Shown: positions 52,994-63,229, numbered from the stretch's first letter. The stretch is DNA of 64,000 nt from Pandoraea iniqua (GCF_902459685.1 NZ_CABPSF010000001.1:248001-312000), one strand, 5' to 3'. Notes: generated by a model not told the origin, from the sequence alone. Made by a program: numbers and translations.

Positions 52994-53291
52994 ACCGTGC
53001 GCTCAAGCCCTGAAATTGCGACATTTGGTCGCATTCAGCGCTTTTACAGGCCAAAACGGGGTCGGAAGACGCGCAAGCGCGCAACAACGGCGGCGGCTGC
53101 CACGCTCACGCATGCACGCGCCGCATGGCAGAACTGCACCGGAATCATTGCCACGTCGGGCAAATTTTGGCTGCCTACGGTAAGCTAGCGCCTTATCGAA
53201 GTCCCCCGCCGCGTCGACGGCCCTGGCGGCACGTACGCGGCCCACCCCGGAAGGTTCCGGGGCGGTGGGTCGAGCGGTGCCCCGACGGCCC

Positions 53292-53319
53292 GCCGCTACC
53301 CGTTGAAACCGGTAGCGGC
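53292..53319. repeat. Inverted repeat in the LysR leader
   Basis: GCCGCTACC (53292-53300) and GGTAGCGGC (53311-53319) form nine-bp perfect arms around a ten-base loop, about 75 bp before the LysR ATG; no T-run. Confidence 0.6.
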
Positions 53320-53394
53320 AGGTTCGCCCCCATGCTCGCAGGTGCGCAACGCATCTTCGCCGGAACGACGCGGCACATCACGATTGGAAACAAC

Positions 53395-54363
53395 ATGGAC
53401 CGTCTGCAATCGATGCGCGTTTTCGTCAAGGTGGCCGATAACGGGAGTTTTGCCCGTACGGCCGCTCAGATGGATCTGTCCGCCGCCGTGGTCACACGTC
53501 ACGTCGCAGAACTGGAGTCGCATCTCGGCGTTCGCCTGCTCAACCGCACCACGCGCAGTCTCTCGCTCACCGGTGCGGGGCAGGTATATCTCGAGCGATG
53601 CCGGCAGATCATCGACGAAGTCGACGAGGCCGACGCCCTGATATCGAGCGCTTCCCGCGATCCGAAGGGCACCCTGAAGGTCGTCGCCCCGGTGTCGTTC
53701 GGTTTGCGCAACCTCGCGCCGCTCATCAAGAAGTATCAGGAAATGCACCCGAAGGTCGTGGTCGACCTCACGCTCACCGATCGCGCGATCGATCTGGTCG
53801 AAGAAGGCTACGACTGCGGCATTTTGCTGACCCGCATGATCAACAGCGAAAGCCTGATCTCGCGGGTGCTGGCCGAGACGCGCGTGATGCTGTGCGCCTC
53901 GCCGGCCTATATTGCCGAACACGGCGAGCCGGTGACGCCGCAGGAATTGAGCGAACACGGCGTGCTGGGCCTGCCCAACGATTTCTTTAGCGATGACCGT
54001 GTGTTCTCGGGCCCGGAAGGTGAGGTGCGGGTGCGCGTGCAGAACAAGTTCATCTGCAACAACACGGCACTGTTGCGTCAGTCGGTGCTGCTGGGACACG
54101 GCATTGCGTTCCTGCCGTCGTATCTGGTGGGTAACGATGTCCGCGACGGCGATCTCGTCGCGCTGCTGCGCAACTTTACGCAAACGCCGATCGATGTCTC
54201 GCTCGTCTACCCGAGCCGCAAGTATCTGTCTGCCAAGACGCGCGGCTTCATCGATTTGACGGTCGAATACTTCCGTCAGAACGAAGGGATTTCGGCGGCC
54301 GAGCGCTGGGTGCCGCCCAAGCTGCCGTCGCCGACCACGCCGAACGCCGAAATTTCGGTGTGA
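53395..54363 (+). CDS. LysR-family regulator (CrgA-like group)
   Basis: A 322-residue regulator. It has an N-terminal winged helix (MDRLQSMRVFVKVADNGSFA; AAVVTRHVAELESHLGVRLL) and an effector domain (GTLKVVAPVSFGLRNLAPLI; LLGHGIAFLPSYLVGNDV). The MDRLQSMRVFVKV opening is typical of the CrgA-type LysR group. The frame is open from 53125, but ATG 53395 is the homology start. No divergent partner operon is obvious beyond hemN; the neighbouring topB converges, so the target is unknown. Confidence 0.9.
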   Translation: MDRLQSMRVFVKVADNGSFARTAAQMDLSAAVVTRHVAELESHLGVRLLNRTTRSLSLTGAGQVYLERCRQIIDEVDEADALISSASRDPKGTLKVVAPVSFGLRNLAPLIKKYQEMHPKVVVDLTLTDRAIDLVEEGYDCGILLTRMINSESLISRVLAETRVMLCASPAYIAEHGEPVTPQELSEHGVLGLPNDFFSDDRVFSGPEGEVRVRVQNKFICNNTALLRQSVLLGHGIAFLPSYLVGNDVRDGDLVALLRNFTQTPIDVSLVYPSRKYLSAKTRGFIDLTVEYFRQNEGISAAERWVPPKLPSPTTPNAEISV

Positions 54364-54411
54364 CGGTCTGACCGTCTGCCCCGTCTGAGGGGCGAGCGCG
54401 CCCCCCAAAGC

Positions 54412-54445
54412 AAAACGGCCACTCCCGTGAGGAAGTGGCCGTTTT
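54412..54445. terminator. Bidirectional rho-independent terminator
   Basis: AAAACGGCCACT (54412-54423) and AGTGGCCGTTTT (54434-54445) form a perfect stem with a ten-base loop, with T-runs in both directions. It serves the LysR gene (plus) and topB (minus). Confidence 0.9.
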
Positions 54446-54483
54446 TCATTGACCCTGACGGTCAATGTGCGACAGCGCGAAGA

Positions 54484-57177
54484 TCAGAACGGTGCATCGT
54501 CGTCGTCGAAGGCATCGCCAGCCGCGGCCTTGGTCGGCTTGGCTGCCGTTTTAGCCGCCGCTTTTTTTGCCGGGGCCTTCTTAGCAGCCACCTTTTTCGC
54601 CGGCGCCTTGGCAGCGGCGGTCTTGCGTGCCGGTGCGGCCGCCTTCTCGTCACCGCCCGCATCGCCTTCGGCATCCGCTGCCTTGGCGGCCGTCTTCTTC
54701 GGCGCCTTGGCCTCGAATTCAAAGCCGATCTTGCCGTCCTTCTGCTGGGCCAGATACGCCTTGAAGTTGCGGCCCGTGCGCGACGACTTGAAGTTCGTCA
54801 GCAGGTCGGTCTTGCCTTCGGTCAGCAGCTTGTGAATCTGCTCGCGCGAGATTTCCTGCTGCAAGATCACCTTGCCCGACGTGAAGTCGCACGACTTCGG
54901 GTTGGCCACCGCGTTTTCGCACACATAACGCATGCCGTGCTCGAAGACGCGCCCGCCGCACTTCGGACACTTGCCGACTGGCTCCTGCCCGGTGAAGTCC
55001 GGCGCTTCGCCATCTTCGTCGCCGTTGTCCTGACCGAAATCGAACTCGAGCTTGTAGCCCATTTCGTCGTCGGGCGAGAGCTTGAGGATGGCCGAGAACG
55101 GACGGCCCATCTTGCTGCGGAAACCCGACAGCGGCCCGATCGTCTTGTTCTTGAGCAGCTCTTCGACTTCCGGAATTTCGAACTGACGGCCGCCCGGGAT
55201 CTTCGAGATCGAGAAGCTGCAATTCGAACAGGCGAAGCGGCGGTAGTTCTCTTTGACCACGCCGCCGCAATGCGGGCACGGCGTGCTGAGCGTCGCGTAG
55301 TCGCCGGGAATCGTGTCCGAATCGTATTCCTTCGCGCGCTTGACGATGGTCTGCGTCATCTGCGCGATTTCCTGCATGAACTCGTCGCGCTTCAGGCCGC
55401 CGCGCTCGATCTGCGAGAGCTTGGCTTCCCATTCGCCGGTGAGTTCGGGCAGCGTCAATTCGTCCACGCCGAGCCCGCGCAGGAGCGTCGTCAACTGGAA
55501 CGCCTTGGCCGTCGGATGCAACTCACGGCCTTCGCGAATCAGATACTTTTCGCCGAGCAAGCCTTCGATGATGGCTGCACGCGTGGCTGGTGTGCCAAGG
55601 CCCTTGCCTGCCATGGCCTCGCGCAGTTCGCCGTCTTCGACGAGCTTGCCCGCGCCTTCCATCGCCGAGAGCAACGTGGCTTCGCTGTAGCGCGCCGGCG
55701 GCTTGGTTTGCAGGCCAACGGATTCGACCTTGTCGACACCGACCTTCTCGTCCTTCGCGATCGGCACGAGGGTCGGGGCGTCGTCCTTGCCGTCTTTCCC
55801 TTCACCGGCCGATTCCTTGCCGTAGATGGCGAGCCAGCCGGCTTGGGTGAGCACCTTGCCTTCGGTCTTGAAGTGATGGCCGACCACTTCCGTGATCCGC
55901 GTCGTCACCTGATACTCGGCCGCCGGGAAGAACACCGCCAGGAAGCGCTTGACCACGAGGTCGTACAGCTTCTGCTCCGGCTCGGAGAGGTTCTTCGGCG
56001 CTTGCAGCGTCGGGATGATGGCAAAGTGATCGCTGATCTTGCTGTTGTCGAAGATCCGCTTGTTCGGCTTAACCCAGTCCTTGGCCAACACCTGATTGGC
56101 GAACTGGTGATAGTTGTTGCTCTCCTTGAGCACGGCCATCGTCTCTTTGACGGTGTCCAGATAGTCTTCAGGGAGGGCACGCGCGTCAGTACGCGGGTAC
56201 GTCAGCACCTTGTGCTTTTCATACAGCGCCTGCGCCAGACCGAGCGTGTTCTTGGCCGAGAAACCGAACCGGCCGTTGGCCTCGCGCTGCAAGCTCGTCA
56301 GATCGAAGAGCAGCGGCGAGAGTTGCGTGGTCGGCTTCGACTCTTCCGTCACCGTGCCATGCTTGCCGCGCGTGGCTGCCACGACCGATTCGGCCGCTGC
56401 GACACTCCACAGACGCGAGTCGCGTTGCTCGGGATCGAACTCGTTGCGCTTGAATTTCGGATCGAACCAGCGGCCTTCGTAGAAACCGGCCGCACAGACG
56501 AACTCGGCCCGCACTTCCCAATAGTCGCGCGAGACGAATTTGCGAATCTTTTCTTCCCGCTCGACCACGATCGAGAGCGTCGGCGTCTGCACGCGGCCCA
56601 CAGTGGTCAGGAAGAAGCCGCCGCCCTTGCTGTTGAAGGCGGTCATGGCACGCGTGCCGTTGATACCCACGAGCCAGTCGGCTTCGGCACGGCTGCGGGC
56701 GGCGTCCGCCAGCGGCAGCATGTCTTCGTCGGTACGCAGGCGCTTAAAGCCGTCGCGAATCGACTGCGGCGTCATCGATTGCAGCCACAGACGCTTCACC
56801 GGCTGCTTGGCCTTCGCGTGCTGGGCAATCAGACGAAAAATCAGTTCCCCTTCGCGCCCCGCGTCACAGGCGTTGATCAGCAGGTCGATATCCTTGCGCT
56901 TGATCAGCTTGGTGAGCACCTTCAGGCGCGACTCGCTCTTGGCGATCGGCTTGAGGTCGAAGTGGGGGGGAATCACGGGAAGGTTGGCGAAGCTCCACTT
57001 GCCGCGTTTGACTTCATAGTCTTCCGGCGCGCCGATTTCGACGAGGTGGCCAACCGCCGACGAGATGACGTAGTCGTCGTTCTCGAAGTACTCGTCATGC
57101 TTGGTAAAGCCGCCCAGCGCCCGCGCGATGTCATTCGCGACAGACGGTTTCTCGGCAATGATCAGAGCTTTTGACAT
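54484..57177 (-). CDS. topB: DNA topoisomerase III
   Basis: An 897-residue type IA topoisomerase that decatenates and relaxes DNA by single-strand passage. The TOPRIM domain (KALIIAEKPSVANDIARAL ... DAGREGELIFRLI) and the active-site Tyr327 (LTYPRTDARALP) are intact; VGRVQTPTLSIVVERE lies in domain III. Two C-terminal zinc modules follow (CPHCGG...CSNC and CPKCGG...CENAVANPKSC). The last 60-70 residues are a Lys/Ala-rich tail (KTAAAKAPAKKVAAKKAPAK) ending in the acidic DAFDDDDAPF. ATG 57177 is the homology start; it lacks a clear ribosome site, and TGTCGC-CAA-GCGACA forms a small hairpin at 57201-57215 just upstream. Confidence 0.93.
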   Translation of the reverse strand: MSKALIIAEKPSVANDIARALGGFTKHDEYFENDDYVISSAVGHLVEIGAPEDYEVKRGKWSFANLPVIPPHFDLKPIAKSESRLKVLTKLIKRKDIDLLINACDAGREGELIFRLIAQHAKAKQPVKRLWLQSMTPQSIRDGFKRLRTDEDMLPLADAARSRAEADWLVGINGTRAMTAFNSKGGGFFLTTVGRVQTPTLSIVVEREEKIRKFVSRDYWEVRAEFVCAAGFYEGRWFDPKFKRNEFDPEQRDSRLWSVAAAESVVAATRGKHGTVTEESKPTTQLSPLLFDLTSLQREANGRFGFSAKNTLGLAQALYEKHKVLTYPRTDARALPEDYLDTVKETMAVLKESNNYHQFANQVLAKDWVKPNKRIFDNSKISDHFAIIPTLQAPKNLSEPEQKLYDLVVKRFLAVFFPAAEYQVTTRITEVVGHHFKTEGKVLTQAGWLAIYGKESAGEGKDGKDDAPTLVPIAKDEKVGVDKVESVGLQTKPPARYSEATLLSAMEGAGKLVEDGELREAMAGKGLGTPATRAAIIEGLLGEKYLIREGRELHPTAKAFQLTTLLRGLGVDELTLPELTGEWEAKLSQIERGGLKRDEFMQEIAQMTQTIVKRAKEYDSDTIPGDYATLSTPCPHCGGVVKENYRRFACSNCSFSISKIPGGRQFEIPEVEELLKNKTIGPLSGFRSKMGRPFSAILKLSPDDEMGYKLEFDFGQDNGDEDGEAPDFTGQEPVGKCPKCGGRVFEHGMRYVCENAVANPKSCDFTSGKVILQQEISREQIHKLLTEGKTDLLTNFKSSRTGRNFKAYLAQQKDGKIGFEFEAKAPKKTAAKAADAEGDAGGDEKAAAPARKTAAAKAPAKKVAAKKAPAKKAAAKTAAKPTKAAAGDAFDDDDAPF

Positions 57178-57352
57178 GACGTTAGGTAATGTAGAGGGGG
57201 TGTCGCCAAGCGACATTCGTTGGCTTTATAACATATAGCGAATCCGGCGTTGCCGTCGGATCGGGCACAAGGCGGCCCCGAAAGCGGCACATCATAAGCG
57301 CGTCGCAGGCCGGCGGCAAGGTCGCAGGTACCCGGAGCGGGGCACCGGAGCG

Positions 57353-57739
57353 TCAGCCGAGCAGGTGGGCGCGCAGCGCGGGTGCCGCCACACGGGTGTC
57401 GCCCAGCACACCGGCGTCGAGCATGCGCTCGAGAATGCCGATCGCCGGCAGCAGGGGCCCGAAAAAACGCGCCTCTTCGCCGGTCTGGTGGGCGTCCTGC
57501 ACAAGCAGGGTCGGAAAATTCTCGATGTCGTGGTCGTCCAGCCAGTCGGCGTGCGTCTCGATATCCACCCAGACGAAACACAGTTGCGGATGACTGGCTG
57601 CCAGTTGCTCTAACGCCTCCCGATACTCGCGGCAGGTGCCGCACCACGCCGCACACAAGCAGGCCACCAGACGTGTCTGGCCGTCGGCCAGTGCCGTAGC
57701 AAGCGCGGAACGATCGGCGACAGGGTCGAGAACAGGCAT
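57353..57739 (-). CDS. Thioredoxin-family protein
   Basis: A 128-residue cytoplasmic thioredoxin-fold protein. The active site is CGTC (Cys33-Cys36 in LCAAWCGTCREYREAL) instead of the usual CGPC, and FPTLLV contains the cis-Pro. No signal peptide is present. It lies between topB and dprA on the same strand, with a 77-bp gap after dprA. Its partner is unknown. Confidence 0.88.
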   Translation of the reverse strand: MPVLDPVADRSALATALADGQTRLVACLCAAWCGTCREYREALEQLAASHPQLCFVWVDIETHADWLDDHDIENFPTLLVQDAHQTGEEARFFGPLLPAIGILERMLDAGVLGDTRVAAPALRAHLLG

Positions 57740-57816
57740 GGTATCGGGGTGTCCGGGGTGTCTGGTTTTTTGGGGGTGGTTGCGCCCGGCCGATCGAATC
57801 GGTTGGCGCGACATCG

Positions 57817-59292
57817 TCACGCGGGTGCCTGTGGCGTCAGCCGGACAAAACAGGCGCCCGGTGCGCGGGCGATCCAGCCGTCGAGTTCGAGCACGCTCAG
57901 TTGCTGGAGGACCGTGACGATGTTCAGCCCGGTGCGCGCACAAAGCGCGTCTGCGCTCGACGGATCATAACCCAGCGCTTCGAGAATCGCTGCGGCAGGC
58001 GGGGCCAGTCCGCTCGGTTGCCGTATGGCGGGGCTGGCCTGCCGGGGCGGAGCGGGCGGGCGGGTCGACCCGGTCGGTCGGTTCGATCTGTTCGGTCGTG
58101 CGGGTGACGGGGGCGTCCGGGGTGTCGCTGGGATTGTCGTGGCCGTTGTGATCGGCGACGGAACCCTTCGGCCATGGACCGGCGGCGAGGCTGCCGTGTT
58201 CCCCGGCAGGCCGAGCGCCTCAAGCACGTCGTCCGGCGAGGTGACGAGTGTCGCGCCGTCGCGAATCAGCGCGTGGCATCCCGCGCTTTGCTGCGCATGT
58301 ATCGAGCCGGGCAGAGCGAGCACGTCGCGTCCCAGTTCGCCCGCCAGACGCGCCGTGATGAGCGACCCCGACCGGGTCGCCGCTTCGACGACCAGCGTGC
58401 ATCGGGCAAGGGCCGCGATCAGCCGGTTGCGTTGCGGAAAGTGCCCGGGCCGGGGTGGCGTGCCGACGGGAAACGGCGAGATGACGAGACCGGTGCCGGC
58501 CGCCTGCTCAATATGTCCGATATGTCTGATCCGGCCCATCCCCCCGATACGTTCGGCCAGCGCCCGGTTGCAAGCGGGGTAGACGCTGTCCGGTCCGGTG
58601 CCGATGACCGCACAGGTCCCGCCGGGGGTGTCCAGTGCGCCTTCGTGCGCGGCGGCATCGATGCCTGCCGCGAGTCCGGAAATGATGGTGATGCCGGCCT
58701 CGCCGAGTTGGCGGGCGAAGCGTCGCGCGTTCTCCCGGCCTTGTGGCGAAGCGAGGCGGCTGCCGACGATGGCTACGGCCGCGGGCCCGGCGCGGTTCGC
58801 CAGCGTGGCGTCACCGCAGCAATAAAGCATGGGCGGGGCGTCGCCAAGGTCGAACAGCGCGCGCGGATAGTCCGCTTCGGCCAGCGTCAGCACGGTGCAG
58901 CCCGGCTGCGCCGCCCAGTCGAGAGTGCGGTCGATCAGCTCGCGCAGTGCCGCAGAGGGGCGCGCCAGCAGCCGCGCCGCGATCTCGTGCGGCACCACGC
59001 GGGCGAGCTCGCCGGCGGTCGCACGAAAGATCGCGTCAGGCAGTCCGAACGCCGCCAGCAAACGTCGCACGGCGGCGGACGGCACCTGCGGCGTGGCGCA
59101 CAGTCGCAGCCATGCCTTGATATCTTCCGCGCCGGCCCCGATCTGTGAAGCATCGATGGCGGTGTCTCTCGCTTCGTTCGCGTTGAAGGGGGTATCAGTG
59201 GCCGAAATTTCGCGCCGAGGCCCGTCTGACACGGGAAGTGCGGCGCCGCCCGCCAGCGGCGAGAGGGGCGCTGTGATAAAATTTTTCATCAT
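57817..59292 (-). CDS. dprA: DNA-processing protein DprA (Smf)
   Basis: A 491-residue protein that loads RecA on incoming single-stranded DNA during natural transformation. The N-terminal SAM-like helical region is followed by the Rossmann-type core: AIVGSRLASPQGRENARRFA, ITIISGLAAGIDAAAHEGAL, FPQRNRLIAALARCTLVVEA and ATRSGSLITARLAGELGRDV. A Pro/Ser/Thr-rich linker (about 385-430) leads to a C-terminal winged-helix (DprA_WH, about 435-491). A short extra segment, ERIGGMGRIRHIGHIEQAAG, interrupts the core. ATG 59292 (MMKNF) is chosen, though the first 40 residues are poorly conserved-looking and the true start could be internal. Confidence 0.9.
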   Translation of the reverse strand: MMKNFITAPLSPLAGGAALPVSDGPRREISATDTPFNANEARDTAIDASQIGAGAEDIKAWLRLCATPQVPSAAVRRLLAAFGLPDAIFRATAGELARVVPHEIAARLLARPSAALRELIDRTLDWAAQPGCTVLTLAEADYPRALFDLGDAPPMLYCCGDATLANRAGPAAVAIVGSRLASPQGRENARRFARQLGEAGITIISGLAAGIDAAAHEGALDTPGGTCAVIGTGPDSVYPACNRALAERIGGMGRIRHIGHIEQAAGTGLVISPFPVGTPPRPGHFPQRNRLIAALARCTLVVEAATRSGSLITARLAGELGRDVLALPGSIHAQQSAGCHALIRDGATLVTSPDDVLEALGLPGNTAASPPVHGRRVPSPITTATTIPATPRTPPSPARPNRSNRPTGSTRPPAPPRQASPAIRQPSGLAPPAAAILEALGYDPSSADALCARTGLNIVTVLQQLSVLELDGWIARAPGACFVRLTPQAPA

Positions 59293-59422
59293 CCGGTAAG
59301 CATTGACCGGGGGGCCAAGGCTGGCGAAGCCTGCGGCGCGTAGTTCGCGACGCGTTTCGCCATCGCTCGATTGTGAGTTGGCGCGAACCCCTATGGCAAT
59401 GCGGCGATATCCCGTTTTCACC

Positions 59423-59926
59423 ATGGCACTCCTGAATATTCTTCAATACCCCGATCCGCGTCTGCACAAAGTGGCCAAACCCGTGGCCGAAGTGGACGAC
59501 CGCATCCGTCAACTCGTCAAAGACATGGCCGAGACCATGTACGACGCCCCCGGCATCGGTCTCGCGGCCACGCAGATCGACGTGCACGAGCAAGTCATCG
59601 TGATGGATCTGTCCGAAACGCGCGACGAATTGCGGGTGTTTATCAACCCGCAGATCGTGTGGCGCAGTGACGAGCAGAAAGTCTACGAAGAGGGCTGCCT
59701 GTCGGTGCCCGGCATCTACGACGAAGTCGAACGTGCCGACCGCGTGCGCGTGCGCGCCCTCAACGAGAAGGGCGAGAAGTTCGAGCTCGACGCCGATGGC
59801 CTGCTCGCCGTGTGCATTCAGCACGAGATGGATCACCTCAAGGGCAAGGTATTCGTCGAATACCTCTCGCCGCTCAAGCGCAACCGCATCAAACAGAAGA
59901 TGAAGAAGCAGGTCGAGCGCGCGTAA
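59423..59926 (+). CDS. def: Peptide deformylase
   Basis: A 167-residue metalloenzyme that removes the formyl group from nascent proteins. All three motifs are present: GIGLAATQ (44-51), EGCLS with metal-binding Cys92, and QHEMDH with His134, Glu135 and His138. ATG 59423 ([15 protein letters not shown]) is the family start. It diverges from dprA. Its usual partner fmt follows only after the glycosyltransferase gene. Confidence 0.97.
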   Translation: MALLNILQYPDPRLHKVAKPVAEVDDRIRQLVKDMAETMYDAPGIGLAATQIDVHEQVIVMDLSETRDELRVFINPQIVWRSDEQKVYEEGCLSVPGIYDEVERADRVRVRALNEKGEKFELDADGLLAVCIQHEMDHLKGKVFVEYLSPLKRNRIKQKMKKQVERA

Positions 59927-60181
59927 TAAGCGTCAAGCCACATCAGGCAGCGTCAAGCGAACGCCCGCCGAGCACCAAGCGAGCGCCCGGCGGCACTCAG
60001 CGGGATATTGGCGTCTGACGGGGATTTCGCACCGTTCGTCGCTCGCTGCCTGAGGTGGCGCACGCAGTAAAGTCATCTATACTTGCAGCGAATTTTTGCG
60101 CCGGCCTTGGCGCGAAACCCTGCTGCGACGGGACGTCAACGGGACGTTTGCCGTCGGGCCCAACCCGATCGGTTTCCCCGG

Positions 60182-62005
60182 ATGTCCATCGTTAATGCTT
60201 CGTCGTCGGCTTCGACGACTTCGTCGGCCTCATCGATTTCAACATCGTCCTGTCGCCGCAAGATCTATTGGCTGAGCGCCGCACTCCTTTTCGCTTTCCT
60301 GCTTGCAGGGTTGTTCGACCGCGATCCGTGGAAGGCCGACGAACCGTATTCGGTCGGCATGGTGCTCAACTTCTTCCGCGGCCATGACCTGATCGTGCCG
60401 CGTGTGGGCGCCGATCCGTTCGTCGAAAAGCCCCCCGTCATGTATTGGACCGGCGCGATCTTCGCGCGCCTCACGTCTGCCGTGCTGCCGGTGTTCCAGG
60501 GCGCGCAACTGGCCGTGCTGGCGTGGCTGCTGATCGCTGTGTTCTGCGTGGCCCGACTCGCGCAGCGTCTGCACGCGCCGGCGTCGGCATCCGATACCGG
60601 CACTGCCAACAAATTCAACTGGCTCGCGCCGATGCTGATGGTGGGCAGCTTCGGGGCCATTGAAAATATCCACAAGCTCACGGCCGACGTGCCGCAAATG
60701 GCGGGTGCCGCGCTGGCACTGTTCGCGCTCGCGCGTCTGGCCAGACCGACGGCCTCGTCGTGGCGTTGGGGTCTGCTGCTCGGCACCGGCGCGGGCATCG
60801 CCTTCCTCAGCAAAGGCCTGCTGGTGCCCGGCGTGCTCGGCCTCACCGCGCTGGCCGCGTTCGCGTTGCCGGCCTACCGCACGCGCCGTTATGCCGCTGC
60901 GCTCGGTTGGGCCGTGCTGGCGGCGCTGCCTTGGGTGGTCATCTGGCCGGCGTTGTTCTGGCGCGCCTCCGAGCCGCTCTTCATCGAATGGTTCTGGGAC
61001 AACAATTTCGGCCGCTTCTTCGGCTTCGTCCATCTTGGCGGCGAGCGCAAGTCGTATTGGAGCGACTTCAGAAGCCTGCTGGCATTGACGTTCCCGGCGG
61101 GCTGGCTCGCCGTCGGCGCGCTGGTCGCGCAACTGCGTGGCCGCAGTGAGGGCAGCGCTGAAAACCACACCCCAAGCCACAGCGGCGAACGCGGCGGCCT
61201 GCGCCGCTTCATCACCGAGCGCCCCGAACTGGCCATGCTGTGGCTGTATGTCGTGCTGTTCGTGTTGACGCTCGTGACGTCGTCGGCCATTCGCGACATC
61301 TACATGCTGTCGATTTTCCCGGCGCTCGGCGTGCTCGGTGCGGGTGTGCGCTTGCCGAACTGGCTCGAGAAGACGTGGTCGATCGTCGCACTGGTACTGA
61401 TGAGCGTGCTGGGCGTGTTCCTGTGGGTACGCTGGGGGCTGCAACTCGGTGGCCACGGCCACGTTGCCGCAGGCCCGATCGGCAAATGGCTGCCGCTCGA
61501 CTACGTGCTGCCGTTCTCGCCCGGGCTGGTGCTGGGCGCGGTGATCATCGCTGCCCTGTGGGTGGCGGCCATCCGCTACCGCCGCCAACTCGGTGCGCTT
61601 GTGTTCGGTTTCGCCGGTTTGATGTTCGTGTGGGGCACGCTCTCGACGCTGTTGCTGCCGTGGATCAACGAGGCGCGCAGCTACCGTACGCCGTTCGTCG
61701 CGATGATGACGTCGTTCGTCGATGCCGGCGGCACACTGAACGGCAACTGTGTCGGCTCGTTCAACGTGGGGGAATCGGAGCGCGCGATGCTCGACTACTT
61801 CGTCTCCATCCGCCCCGTGCAACTGCCGAGTCTGGCGCAGGCGCCGGCGTGTCGGATACTGTTGGTGCTCGACAAGGCCGCTGCGCGGATCGATGCGCCC
61901 ACTGGGTGGCGCGAAATCTGGCAAGGCGGCCGGGCCGGCGACACCAATGAGCGCTTCCGCCTGCTGGTCGCGCCCGGCGTTACCCTGACGCCATTGCGTC
62001 GATAA
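60182..62005 (+). CDS. ArnT-like membrane glycosyltransferase (GT83/PMT superfamily)
   Basis: A 607-residue polytopic protein with about 12 hydrophobic segments. After a Ser/Thr/Ala-rich cytoplasmic head (about 25 residues) and TM1, the first external loop carries [20 protein letters not shown] and [13 protein letters not shown], the acidic DEP and the 'KPP..YW' segment shared by ArnT and related lipid-linked sugar transferases. A large soluble C-terminal domain follows the last TM. It probably transfers a sugar from a polyprenyl carrier to lipid A or another envelope acceptor; no arn biosynthesis genes are nearby. ATG 60182 is chosen by homology. It separates def from fmt. Confidence 0.85.
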   Translation: MSIVNASSSASTTSSASSISTSSCRRKIYWLSAALLFAFLLAGLFDRDPWKADEPYSVGMVLNFFRGHDLIVPRVGADPFVEKPPVMYWTGAIFARLTSAVLPVFQGAQLAVLAWLLIAVFCVARLAQRLHAPASASDTGTANKFNWLAPMLMVGSFGAIENIHKLTADVPQMAGAALALFALARLARPTASSWRWGLLLGTGAGIAFLSKGLLVPGVLGLTALAAFALPAYRTRRYAAALGWAVLAALPWVVIWPALFWRASEPLFIEWFWDNNFGRFFGFVHLGGERKSYWSDFRSLLALTFPAGWLAVGALVAQLRGRSEGSAENHTPSHSGERGGLRRFITERPELAMLWLYVVLFVLTLVTSSAIRDIYMLSIFPALGVLGAGVRLPNWLEKTWSIVALVLMSVLGVFLWVRWGLQLGGHGHVAAGPIGKWLPLDYVLPFSPGLVLGAVIIAALWVAAIRYRRQLGALVFGFAGLMFVWGTLSTLLLPWINEARSYRTPFVAMMTSFVDAGGTLNGNCVGSFNVGESERAMLDYFVSIRPVQLPSLAQAPACRILLVLDKAAARIDAPTGWREIWQGGRAGDTNERFRLLVAPGVTLTPLRR

Positions 62006-62082
62006 GGCGCCCGCAAGGCGCGACGCTACCCACAGCCCCCAAGTCATCAAGCCATCAAGCAGTCGGCAGGAGAACCATCGTC

Positions 62083-63066
62083 ATGACGCTTCGTATCGTA
62101 TTTGCCGGCACGCCGGAATTCGCACAAACCGCGCTGGCCGCCATCGATGCGGCGGGTTTTCCGGTCGAGTTGGTGCTCACGCAACCCGATCGTCCGGCAG
62201 GGCGGGGCATGAAGTTGCAGGCCAGCCCGGTCAAACGCTACGCCGAAGCGCACGGCATGCCGGTCGCACAGCCGCCGTCGCTGCGCCGTAATGGCAAGTA
62301 TCCGGAAGCGGCGATTGCGGCCATCGACCAACTGCGCGCGCTGGCCCCCGATGTGATGGTGGTGGCGGCTTACGGCCTGATCCTGCCGCAGGAAGTGCTC
62401 GATCTGCCGCGCTACGGCTGCCTGAACATTCACGGTTCGCTGTTGCCGCGCTGGCGCGGTGCGGCACCGATTCACCGCGCGATCGAAGCGGGCGACGCCG
62501 AGACGGGCATCACCATCATGCAGATGGACGCCGGGCTGGACACCGGCGCGATGATTCTGCGCGAAGCCGAACCCATCGGCCCCGACGACACCACGGCCAC
62601 GTTGCACGACCGCATGGCGGCGCTGGGCGGCAAGCTGATCGTCGACGCACTGCGCCAGTTGGCGCGCGACGGCAAATTGCCGGCCGAGCCTCAGCCCGAC
62701 GCTGGCGTGACCTATGCTGAGAAGATAGCCAAGCAGGAAGCGGCGCTCGACTGGCGCCGGCCGGCACAGGCGCTGGCACGTCAGGTGAGGGCGTTCGATC
62801 CGTTCCCCGGCGCGCTCGGCACGCTGCGTGGCACGGCCGTGAAGCTCTGGCGCGCGAATGCGGTGGCCGGCAAGGCTGGCGCAACCCCCGGCACCGTTCT
62901 CGAAGTGAGCGCTGACGCCGTGGTCATCGCCTGCGGCGAAGGCGCGCTGAACGTGACCGAATGCCAGAAGCCGGGTGGCAAGCGCCTGCCGGTGCGCGAG
63001 TTTCTCGCGGGATTTGCCATTGCGCCGGGCGACACGTTCGACGCCGTGCCGGGCACCGATGCCTGA
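62083..63066 (+). CDS. fmt: Methionyl-tRNA formyltransferase
   Basis: A 327-residue enzyme that formylates initiator Met-tRNA using 10-formyl-THF. The N-terminal domain shows [14 protein letters not shown], the catalytic Asn115/His117 region [19 protein letters not shown], and [17 protein letters not shown] with the catalytic Asp. The C-terminal tRNA-binding domain begins near residue 205. It lies 77 bp after the glycosyltransferase gene in the same direction. Confidence 0.97.
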   Translation: MTLRIVFAGTPEFAQTALAAIDAAGFPVELVLTQPDRPAGRGMKLQASPVKRYAEAHGMPVAQPPSLRRNGKYPEAAIAAIDQLRALAPDVMVVAAYGLILPQEVLDLPRYGCLNIHGSLLPRWRGAAPIHRAIEAGDAETGITIMQMDAGLDTGAMILREAEPIGPDDTTATLHDRMAALGGKLIVDALRQLARDGKLPAEPQPDAGVTYAEKIAKQEAALDWRRPAQALARQVRAFDPFPGALGTLRGTAVKLWRANAVAGKAGATPGTVLEVSADAVVIACGEGALNVTECQKPGGKRLPVREFLAGFAIAPGDTFDAVPGTDA

Positions 63067-63200
63067 CATCGACTGCGGACATCGACAAGTCAGTTGCGGG
63101 TTTTATTCTTCAAAATTCGATAAACGACCCGCAAACATCGGCGAAAGCGTCGGCAAGCGGCAGCAACCGCGCTGAAGTGGCGTGCAATTTGCTCGCGGGC

Positions 63201-63229
63201 ATTGAATTTTCGATGAGTTGCCTCATCTA
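63201..63229 (+). promoter_or_regulatory. Sigma-32-like promoter of htpX
   Basis: ATTGAAT (63201-63207) resembles the CTTGAAA -35 box, and CCTCATCTA (63221-63229) the CCCCATnTA -10 box, with a 13-bp spacer. A perfect GATGAG-TTGC-CTCATC dyad (63212-63227) overlaps the -10. This suits htpX as a heat- or envelope-stress gene; promoter activity is inferred. Confidence 0.5.

Larger units (their letters stand above)
52923..53394. other. Divergent intergenic region between hemN and a LysR gene
   Basis: These 472 bp contain no supported gene. The left part holds the hemN promoter region with the FNR/ANR-like site. The right part is GC-rich and carries a strong hairpin at 53292-53319 in the probable LysR leader. 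Confidence 0.5.

Noticed and set aside
54427-57174. Long plus-strand open frame of about 915 codons opposite topB
   Set aside because: It is exactly antisense to topoisomerase III, whose frame has TOPRIM, active-site Tyr and zinc motifs. The opposite frame has Arg/Leu/Ala shadow composition and no recognisable domain.
60239-62050. Minus-strand open frame of about 603 codons opposite the glycosyltransferase
   Set aside because: Gln/Arg/His-rich shadow; the plus frame has clear membrane topology.
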